The notes under the pieces are model-generated. The model was not told where the DNA came from. It made no database searches and saw only the letters and a list, made by a program, of their open reading frames with translations. Shown piece by piece: positions 22,446 to 28,682 of a stretch of DNA of 28,682 nucleotides. Both the position numbers and the translations under genes were made by a program. The stretch covers positions 1 through 28,682 of the forward strand of contig CALWTN010000018.1 in assembly GCA_944384475.1 (NCBI GenBank), read 5' to 3'. The first letter of the stretch is position 1. Every line of letters begins with the position of its first letter. The DNA is from an uncultured Clostridia bacterium (GTDB lineage Bacteria > Bacillota > Clostridia > Christensenellales > UBA1242).

Positions 22446-23387
22446 ATGAAGATTTTTTCAATAGTGATTTTGGCGCTTTTGGGGCTTATGCTGGTTGTGA
22501 TGGCAACCTATTTGATTATCGGTATGGTCAGTTTTAAAATTTCATTATCACGAAAAAGCACCACCAAAAGATTAGTCAACAAAAGTATGCAAAAAACTCT
22601 TTCAGCATACAAAATTGATTTTTGTTGGTGGGACAAATTTGATTTTCAAACGCTTTCTTTAATTTCCAAAGATGGGCTTAAACTTGTTGGACACTTTTTG
22701 CAAAACAAAAGCAACAAACTTGCGATTATTGTGCATGGCTATGGCGCAGATTATCGTGAAATGCAGTTGTATGCCAAATATTTTGTTGAAAAAAATTACA
22801 ACGTGCTGGCGGTGGAAAACAGGGCTCATGGCAACAGTGAAGGCAAGATGATGGGCATGGGCTGGTTTGACAGATTGGACTTAATTCAATGGATAAATTT
22901 AATGCTTGAAAAAAATGCCAATTATCAAATTGTGCTTATGGGCTTATCGATGGGCGCTAGCACAGTTTGTATGGCAAGCGGCGAAAAGCTGCCAAGCAAT
23001 GTGAAGGCCATCATTTCTGATTGTGCTTTTGCAAATGTTTATGAGCAGTTTAGATATGTTTTTAATCATAAAACTCATCTTCCGGCGTTTCCAATTTTGA
23101 ACATTTTTAATGTTTACACAAAGGCAACTTACAAATTTGATATGAAAAAGGCAGACGCCATAATGCAGGTTAAAAAGACAAAAGTTCCAATTTTGTTTAT
23201 ACATGGCGATAAAGACGGTTTTGTTCCGACTGAAAATGTCTACAAACTTTATAACGCCACGCCTGAAAATTTAAGGCAGCTTTATATTGCCGAAGGCGCT
23301 GATCATGCCATGAGTTATCCTATTAACGAAATGGAATATGAAAAACAGCTCAATTTATTTTTAAACAAGGTTTTTAAAAAAGGCTAA
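22446..23387 (+). CDS. Membrane-anchored alpha/beta hydrolase
   Basis: The 313-residue protein starts with one hydrophobic helix (about residues 5-28), then an alpha/beta-hydrolase domain. The oxyanion region is HGYGADYRE (from residue 97). The nucleophile elbow is GLSMG with Ser168. The acid is probably Asp257 in HGDKDGFVP, and the catalytic His is His287 in GADHAMS. The overall layout resembles YqkD-type serine hydrolases in Gram-positive bacteria. Substrate unknown; esterase or lipase activity is likely. AAGGAG precedes ATG 22446. It is co-transcribed with the unknown protein upstream and ends at a bidirectional terminator. Confidence 0.9.
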   Translation: MKIFSIVILALLGLMLVVMATYLIIGMVSFKISLSRKSTTKRLVNKSMQKTLSAYKIDFCWWDKFDFQTLSLISKDGLKLVGHFLQNKSNKLAIIVHGYGADYREMQLYAKYFVEKNYNVLAVENRAHGNSEGKMMGMGWFDRLDLIQWINLMLEKNANYQIVLMGLSMGASTVCMASGEKLPSNVKAIISDCAFANVYEQFRYVFNHKTHLPAFPILNIFNVYTKATYKFDMKKADAIMQVKKTKVPILFIHGDKDGFVPTENVYKLYNATPENLRQLYIAEGADHAMSYPINEMEYEKQLNLFLNKVFKKG

Positions 23388-23402
23388 AAATTTTAGCCTT
23401 TT
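23378..23402. terminator. Bidirectional terminator between the hydrolase and nifJ
   Basis: Stem AAAAGGCTAA/TTAGCCTTTT with a 5-nt loop. It overlaps the 3' ends of both convergent genes, with A and T tracts that serve either direction. Confidence 0.88.
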
Positions 23403-26400
23403 ATTTTGTTATTTGTTCGCTCTATTTTTTTGTAAGAAACATAGTTGTCTTTGACACGCTCTTTAGATTTTTTAAACAATTTTTTTGCTTTGTCGGGATG
23501 GGTTTCATTCAAATATGCGTATCTTCGCTCTGACAGCAGGAATGGGATGTATTTATTATTGATTTCACCTCTGTCGAGTGTGAAACCTTGGGTTGGATGA
23601 TATCTAAACAGTGTTATATATCCGCTTTCAACCGCCTTTCTCATTTCTGTAAGTGATTTAGACATGTCAAACCCTTGATTTACGCAGGTGGAATAAGCAA
23701 TTATCAGGCTTGGGCCGTTATATGCCTCTGCCTCACGAAAAGCCTTAATGCATTGGTTCATGTCAGCGCCAAGAGCGACTGAGGCAACATACACGTTGCC
23801 GTAAGTCAATGCCATGGCTGCCAAGTTCTTTTTATTTGTCACTTTTCCGCCGTCTGCAAGTTTAACGGCTGCTCCTGCTGGGGTGGCTTTTGAAGCCTGC
23901 CCGCCAGTGTTGGCATAGCATTCATTATCCAGCACCAAAATATTGACATTCTCTTCGCTTGCCAAAACATGATCGAGCCCGCCAAAACCAATGTCATACG
24001 CCCAACCATCGCCGCCGATAATCCACACACTTTCAGAAGAGCCACGCAGTTGCTTTGCAAGTTTAATTCCCAGTCCAAACTCTGCATTGTCTTCAAACAG
24101 ACTGTTTGCCCAAGCAGGGCCTTTGCCTTGGGCGTTTACAGAATAAGGGCAGGATGGATAGCTGCCGCCATAGATGCTTGAACATCCAGTGGCATTTGCA
24201 ATCACCATTTTGTCGCCAAACAGCATGGTGGCAAGTTTGATGTATGGAGTTTCGCCGCAGCCTGCACATGCACCAGGAAAAGCAAAATAATTTTTCTCAA
24301 ATTGCAAGCCTTTAACTGTCGATTTTGAAAACGGTGTTTTTTTGATGGTTTTTAAACTTTCAGTTATCTGATAGTTTTGCTTTTCTTGTTCAAGAATTTG
24401 GTTTGCTGGCTTCATAATGATTGCTTTGCCAAGCGCAGGGCATATTTCTTGGCATAGTCCGCAGCCGGTGCAATCCTCTGGCGAAATTTGTATGCGATAG
24501 TAGCCGTCCACACCAAAAGCTTTGACAAAAGGTACATCCTTTGGCGGAGTTTTAACAAGCACCGCTTTAAGTGCGCCATGAGGGCAGGCGAGCACGCATT
24601 GTCCGCACTGAATACATTTGCTAGGTTGCCATTGTGAAATATTGTCAGCGATGCCACGTTTTTCAAACTTGGTGGTGTCAGTTTTAATGCTGCCGTCTTT
24701 TGAAAACTCAGAGACAGGTTTTAGGTTATAATTTTCGCTAAAACGAGTTTTTCCATCCTCTTTTAAAATTTTTAAAGTCTTTAAATTTACTTTTTTGACT
24801 GCCTTTTTAGATTTTTCAAGCGCCAAGATGTTTTTATCAACCACAGCTTGACCTTTTTTTGAAAAATTCTTGATAATTTCGTTTTGCAGCAGTTTTTTAT
24901 AATCTTTTTTAAGTTTTGTCACTTCAAAGAAAGCGCCTGTCATAATTATGTTGATTTTTTCTTTTAAGCCGACTTCATTTGCAATGTTATGGGCGTTGAT
25001 GACATATACTTTTGCTTGGCAATCCAGCAAAATTTGCTTATATTCATTTGGCAAAATTTTGTTGAGTTCGTCAGGGTTGAAAACGGTGTTAAAAATCACT
25101 GTTCCGCCTTTTTTAAGCCCGTCAAGGCAGCGATATTTATGCACAAACGAAAAGTTGTTGATCATTATCACATCCGCTTGTTTGCAAAGATAGGTGCTGT
25201 GAATTGGCTGAGAAGATATGCGCAAATGTGAAACTGTCATGCTGCCAGACTTTTTGCTGTCGTATTCAAAATATCCTTGCACATAGGCATCGTCCTTATC
25301 GCCCAATATTTTTGTAATTGATTTTGAAGCAGACACCGATCCGTCTGAGCCAAGTCCATATATTTTTATTTGCGTTTGATTTAAGTTGAGATTTGTTTTA
25401 ACCAAGCTTAGGCTGTTGTGATTTATATCGTCAATTATGCCAACGCTGAAATTATCACGCATGCTTGCAAAGTTTTGTATCACTGCCATCGCTTCGTCAG
25501 GAGAAAATTCCTTACCGCCTAACCCATAAATGCCACCAACAACCTCCACAGATTTGCCAAACAGGGCGTTTTTAACGTCAAGATAGAGAGGTGCACGTGC
25601 GCCGCTTTCTTGCGTTCTATCCAAAACGATAACTTTTTTGACATTTTTTGGAAGAGCGCTGACAAATGCTTGGCTGTCGAAAGGACGATACAGCCTAACT
25701 TTTATTAATCCCACATTTTTGTTTTGCGGCAAACATTCCAGCACGCATTCGCTGCCAGAGCCCATCATAACTATCACATTTTCAGCGTTTGCAGAGCCGT
25801 AGTAGTCAAATTTGCGATATTTTCTTGAAGTCACCTTTGCAAACTGGGCAAAGATGCTGTCTACGTCTGATAAAACTTTTTTGTAGTTTTCTTCTCGTGC
25901 TTGCCTGTTTTGGAAAAACACATCTGGATTTTGTGAAGTGCCAAATTGTCGTGGGTTGGAGGAGGATAGTGGCGAAAACTCAGGTTTGCTTTTGATTGGG
26001 AAGAGAGTTTTGATATTTTCAGTTGATAGCACATCAATTTTTTGAAATTCGTGGCTTGTTCTAAATCCGTCAAAAAAATGCAGCACTGGCATGTGTGATG
26101 TGTGTGCGAGCATATGTGCAATCATTGCCATGTCATGCGCCTCTTGAACGGAGCATGAGCAAAGCATGTTAAACCCAGTCATGCGCACGCTCATTACGTC
26201 CGAATGGTCGCCAAAAATTGAAAGCGCATGTGAAGCAACGCTTCTTGCAGCCACATGCATAACAGCAGGCAGACATTCGCCCGCCATTTTATACATATTT
26301 GGAATCATCAAAAGCAGTCCTTGGCTGGATGTGAAAGTGCAGCCAAGCGCACCACCGATCAGCGCACCATGAAGAGCACCCGCAGCGCCTGCCTCCGATT

Positions 26401-26575
26401 GCATTTCAATCATTTTCACTCTTTCGCCAAAGATGTTGACTTCGCCTTGACTTGCGGCACGTGATGAACATTCTGCCATCGGCGAGGATGGAGTGATTGG
26501 ATACATTGGAATTATTTCGCTTACAGCATAAGCAACTTTTGCAACGGCTGAATTGCCGTCAATGGTTGTTTTCAT
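23393..26575 (-). CDS. nifJ: Pyruvate:ferredoxin (flavodoxin) oxidoreductase, compact form
   Basis: The enzyme oxidises pyruvate with CoA to acetyl-CoA and CO2 and reduces ferredoxin. It is a central enzyme of anaerobic fermentation and is oxygen sensitive. The 1060-residue single chain has domain I (IIPMYPITPSSPMAE, EMQSEAGAAGALHG), a transketolase-like C domain (VRLYRPFD), the gamma domain (GLGSDGSVSASKS) and two 4Fe-4S motifs, CIQCGQCVLACP near residue 652 and CTGCGLCQEICP near 700. The ThDP domain has CAGCGETPY, ATGCSS, GGDGWAYDIG near 853 and NTGGQASKATP. It is about 110 residues shorter than typical (about 1170). One clear loss is the helical insertion between EFGLGIKLAKQ and VWIIGGDGW. 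AGGAGA precedes ATG 26575. All cofactor motifs are intact, so it should be active. Confidence 0.96.
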   Translation of the reverse strand: MKTTIDGNSAVAKVAYAVSEIIPMYPITPSSPMAECSSRAASQGEVNIFGERVKMIEMQSEAGAAGALHGALIGGALGCTFTSSQGLLLMIPNMYKMAGECLPAVMHVAARSVASHALSIFGDHSDVMSVRMTGFNMLCSCSVQEAHDMAMIAHMLAHTSHMPVLHFFDGFRTSHEFQKIDVLSTENIKTLFPIKSKPEFSPLSSSNPRQFGTSQNPDVFFQNRQAREENYKKVLSDVDSIFAQFAKVTSRKYRKFDYYGSANAENVIVMMGSGSECVLECLPQNKNVGLIKVRLYRPFDSQAFVSALPKNVKKVIVLDRTQESGARAPLYLDVKNALFGKSVEVVGGIYGLGGKEFSPDEAMAVIQNFASMRDNFSVGIIDDINHNSLSLVKTNLNLNQTQIKIYGLGSDGSVSASKSITKILGDKDDAYVQGYFEYDSKKSGSMTVSHLRISSQPIHSTYLCKQADVIMINNFSFVHKYRCLDGLKKGGTVIFNTVFNPDELNKILPNEYKQILLDCQAKVYVINAHNIANEVGLKEKINIIMTGAFFEVTKLKKDYKKLLQNEIIKNFSKKGQAVVDKNILALEKSKKAVKKVNLKTLKILKEDGKTRFSENYNLKPVSEFSKDGSIKTDTTKFEKRGIADNISQWQPSKCIQCGQCVLACPHGALKAVLVKTPPKDVPFVKAFGVDGYYRIQISPEDCTGCGLCQEICPALGKAIIMKPANQILEQEKQNYQITESLKTIKKTPFSKSTVKGLQFEKNYFAFPGACAGCGETPYIKLATMLFGDKMVIANATGCSSIYGGSYPSCPYSVNAQGKGPAWANSLFEDNAEFGLGIKLAKQLRGSSESVWIIGGDGWAYDIGFGGLDHVLASEENVNILVLDNECYANTGGQASKATPAGAAVKLADGGKVTNKKNLAAMALTYGNVYVASVALGADMNQCIKAFREAEAYNGPSLIIAYSTCVNQGFDMSKSLTEMRKAVESGYITLFRYHPTQGFTLDRGEINNKYIPFLLSERRYAYLNETHPDKAKKLFKKSKERVKDNYVSYKKIERTNNKIKG

Positions 26576-26592
26576 AAGTTTCTCCTACTGCT

Positions 26593-26620
26593 ATTATACT
26601 CCATAGTCTAAAAAATTCAA
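26593..26620 (-). promoter_or_regulatory. Promoter of nifJ
   Basis: On the minus strand, TTGAAT (26620-26615) and TATAAT (26598-26593) are 16 bp apart, 17 bp before the start codon, with AGGAGA between. Confidence 0.7.
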
Positions 26621-26629
26621 AAGAAATGC

Positions 26630-26658
26630 TTGGAATTGTGCAGCGAAAAGTGTATAAT
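26630..26658 (+). promoter_or_regulatory. Promoter of truA, leaderless type
   Basis: TTGGAA (26630-26635) and TATAAT (26653-26658) are 17 bp apart. The -10 box ends 6 nt before ATG 26665, so transcription should begin at the start codon. Confidence 0.75.
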
Positions 26659-26664
26659 TTTTAC

Positions 26665-27396
26665 ATGCAAAGAATTAAACTGGTGCTGGAATATAACGGA
26701 AGCAAATTTTGCGGTTGGCAGAGGCAAAAAAATGCACGCAGTGTGCAGCAAGAAGTGGAAAAGGCGCTGTCTAAATTGTTTGGCAAGCAAATTACGGTGG
26801 TTGGAAGCAGTCGCACCGATGCCAAAGTGCATGCAATGGCGCAGGTGGCGCATTTTGATTGCAGCCAAGAAATTCCTGTTTCAAAAATTGCTGTGGCGGT
26901 CAACTCCTTGTTGCCTGACGATGTAAAGGTTCTTTGTGCAAAAAAAGTTGGCAACGATTTTCATGCCAGATTTGACGTTAAGAAAAAAACGTATCGCTAT
27001 TATCTTTACAAAGGCAAAAAGAACGCTATCTTAAATGATTTGGTTGCAACTTGCGATTTTCCACTTGATGAAAGCGCAATGCAGCAGTGTTTAAAATTAT
27101 TTGTGGGCAAGCATAACTTTAAAGCGTTTTGTGCAAGCGGGGCGCAAGTGAAAAGTTATGAGCGTGAGATATATGACGCCAGACTTACAAAAAAAGGGAA
27201 ATATTTAATTTTCGAGTTCACCGGCAACGGATTTATGCAGCATATGGTTAGGATTTTGGTTGGCACGTGCGTGGATGTTGGCAGAGGAGCAATCCCGCTC
27301 CAACAAGTGCAAGCCGCACTTGAAAGTGGCAAGCGTGCTCTTGCAGGCAAAACTATGCAGCCACAAGGACTTTATTTAAAAAAGATTTATTTTTAG
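26665..27396 (+). CDS. truA: tRNA pseudouridine synthase A
   Basis: TruA converts uridines 38-40 in the anticodon arm of many tRNAs to pseudouridine. The 243-residue protein matches the family length. It begins IKLVLEYNGSKFCGWQRQ and has the catalytic Asp52 in GSSRTDAKVHA. Later it shows FHARFDVKKKTYRYYLY and FTGNGFMQHMVRILVGT, both typical. I chose ATG 26665, the first codon of the conserved region. Upstream in-frame codons overlap the promoter. No ribosome-binding site is present. alaS follows after 8 nt, so the two translation genes form an operon. Confidence 0.95.
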   Translation: MQRIKLVLEYNGSKFCGWQRQKNARSVQQEVEKALSKLFGKQITVVGSSRTDAKVHAMAQVAHFDCSQEIPVSKIAVAVNSLLPDDVKVLCAKKVGNDFHARFDVKKKTYRYYLYKGKKNAILNDLVATCDFPLDESAMQQCLKLFVGKHNFKAFCASGAQVKSYEREIYDARLTKKGKYLIFEFTGNGFMQHMVRILVGTCVDVGRGAIPLQQVQAALESGKRALAGKTMQPQGLYLKKIYF

Positions 27397-27404
27397 GAGC
27401 AAAC

Positions 27405-28682
27405 ATGATTACTGACAGACAGTTAAAAAAGATGTGGTTTGATTTTTACACACAAAAGGGCTTCAAAAAAATTGAAGGCTATTCTATCTTGCCGGAGAAT
27501 GATCCGTCTGTGCTTTTTACGGTGGCGGGCATGCATCCTCTCGTGCCATATCTTTTGGGCGAAAAACATCCTGCGGGCGATAAAATCGTCAACGTGCAAA
27601 GATGTTTGCGCACAAACGACATAGACGAAGTGGGCGATGAAAGACATTTGACATGCTTTGAAATGCTGGGTTGCTGGACGCTTGGAGAATGTGATAAAGC
27701 CAAGATGATTAAGTATAGTTTTGAGTTTTTAACAAGCCCAAAATATCTCAATATTCCTGTTGAAAGTTTGGCGGTTAGCGTGTTTGCTGGCGATGAAAAT
27801 GCACCTCGTGACGAAGAGAGCGCCAAAGCGTGGAGAGAGTGCGGGGTTAAAAAAATCTTTTATCTGCCAAAAGAAAACAACTGGTGGGCGCTTGGCGGAG
27901 GCAAAGGGCCTTGTGGGCCAGACAGCGAGATGTTTATTGACACTGGCAAAGAGGCATGTTGCGAAAATTGTTCGCCTGCTTGTGATTGCGGAAAGTATTT
28001 AGAAGTGTGGAACGATGTTTTCATGCAATATAACGTTGAAAGTGAAGGCGCAAAGCCGAAACTTTTATCTCGTCCAAATGTCGACACGGGCATGGGCTTA
28101 GACAGAACGCTGATGGTAATAAACGGCAAAGACAGCGTCTATGAAATTGGATGCTTAAAGCAGGCAGTTGATTTTGTTGAGCAAAAAAGCAGCAATTTTG
28201 AAATCAAAAGCGCAAGAATTATTGTCGACCATCTGCGAGCTGCAACCTTTGTGCTCGGCGATGAAAAAGGCGTTGTGCCAAGCAATGTCGGACAGGGCTA
28301 CATTTTAAGAAGATTGATTAGAAGAGCGATAAACCATGCAAGAAAAATTGGTTTTTCAAGTGAAAATTTTGAATTTTTGATTAACCTTTTTGTAAATGAA
28401 TATGCAAGTGATTATTCAGAACTTGCAAAAAATCAGCAGAAAATTTTAGAGGAACTTCAAAAAGAAATTGCAAAATTTTCTAAGGCGATTGAAGATGGGC
28501 ACAGGGAATTTGAAAAGGTTATCTCTGGCATTGAAAGGCACAAACTTTTTGCCAAAGAGGGCGAAAAGGTTGAAAACATTATCAGCGCAAAGGCAGCTTT
28601 CAGGCTTTATGACACTTTTGGTTTTCCAGTTGAGCTTACAAAAGAACTTGCCTTGGAAAAAGGTTATAAAGTGGATGAAGAA
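27405..28682 (+). CDS. alaS: Alanyl-tRNA synthetase, N-terminal part (runs off the window)
   Basis: AlaRS charges tRNA-Ala. The frame is open from ATG 27405 (AGGAG at 27395-27399, overlapping the truA stop) to the last base, giving 426 residues. The class II catalytic core is visible: NDPSVLFTVAGMHPLVPYLL near residues 32-51, HLTCFEMLGCW, NWWALGGGKGPCGPDSEMF near 160-178, and motif 3 GMGLDRT near 228. Several blocks differ from the common bacterial form. AGMHPLVPYLLG stands where AGM-QFK is usual. A four-to-five Cys segment (ACCENCSPACDCG, about 184-197), possibly a metal site, precedes EVWNDVFMQYN. I associate this variant with candidate-phylum and some Firmicutes sequences. The editing and C-terminal domains are at best only begun here. 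Confidence 0.95.
   Translation, partial: MITDRQLKKMWFDFYTQKGFKKIEGYSILPENDPSVLFTVAGMHPLVPYLLGEKHPAGDKIVNVQRCLRTNDIDEVGDERHLTCFEMLGCWTLGECDKAKMIKYSFEFLTSPKYLNIPVESLAVSVFAGDENAPRDEESAKAWRECGVKKIFYLPKENNWWALGGGKGPCGPDSEMFIDTGKEACCENCSPACDCGKYLEVWNDVFMQYNVESEGAKPKLLSRPNVDTGMGLDRTLMVINGKDSVYEIGCLKQAVDFVEQKSSNFEIKSARIIVDHLRAATFVLGDEKGVVPSNVGQGYILRRLIRRAINHARKIGFSSENFEFLINLFVNEYASDYSELAKNQQKILEELQKEIAKFSKAIEDGHREFEKVISGIERHKLFAKEGEKVENIISAKAAFRLYDTFGFPVELTKELALEKGYKVDEE

Noticed and set aside
26626..26664. Upstream start of truA at 26626
   Set aside because: Those codons overlap the -35 and -10 boxes and are not part of the conserved TruA N-terminus.

Overview
The window is a stretch of bacterial chromosome. 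It is AT-rich, uses the standard stop codons and is densely packed. The gene content suggests an anaerobic, low-GC Gram-positive bacterium of the Clostridia type, probably an uncultured gut lineage. Evidence: a single-chain pyruvate:ferredoxin oxidoreductase, a VanW/G5 cell-wall protein, a Spo0A DNA-binding domain, an NdoA-type MazF toxin and a clostridial-style MurC. The genus cannot be read from the sequence.

Layout. 1-1814: the 3' part of ftsH, then a small membrane protein. 1840-4327: a structured intergenic element, then a P-type cation ATPase on the minus strand. 4415-10617: plus-strand genes for a CCA-adding enzyme, a VanW-family wall protein, a receiver-less Spo0A DNA-binding protein, MurC, a CofE-like ligase and a 64-residue protein. 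10675-10945: tRNA-Glu(CTC) followed by a tandem partial duplication of its 3' end. 10961-13596, minus strand: an LRR protein with a small partner gene, then a MazF toxin with an unfamiliar upstream partner. 13758-19500: an XRE regulator, then a run of comEC, holA, a patatin-like lipase and a membrane-anchored metallo-beta-lactamase (MBL) protein, then a degenerate shikimate-kinase-like gene. That last gene overlaps transketolase (19497-21461). 21544-23387: an unknown protein and an alpha/beta hydrolase. 23393-26575: nifJ (PFOR) on the minus strand. 26665-28682: truA and the 5' part of alaS.

How the genes fit together. FtsH, HolA, TruA, AlaS, the CCA enzyme and tRNA-Glu are information and quality-control genes. 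MurC and the VanW protein act in the cell envelope. Transketolase and PFOR serve carbon metabolism. The tRNA-Glu to XRE segment (about 10.67-14.0 kb) is the most accessory-like part: it has a tRNA with duplicated 3' end, a repeat-rich LRR gene, a toxin module and an XRE regulator. No integrase or transposase is visible.

Main points of interest. (1) Two intergenic elements with different sequences (1849-1954 and 7222-7309) can each fold into a compact four-way, cloverleaf-like structure. (2) Several genes have a good -10 box 6-8 nt before the ATG and no Shine-Dalgarno, which suggests leaderless mRNAs. (3) A Spo0A effector domain stands alone, downstream of a perfect 16-bp palindrome that resembles paired 0A boxes. 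(4) ComEC carries a metal-ligand-less MBL-like tail, while an intact MBL protein is encoded two genes downstream. (5) The LRR gene has near-identical 66-bp repeats whose differences cluster at four residue positions. All function calls come from reading the sequence; no database searches were run.
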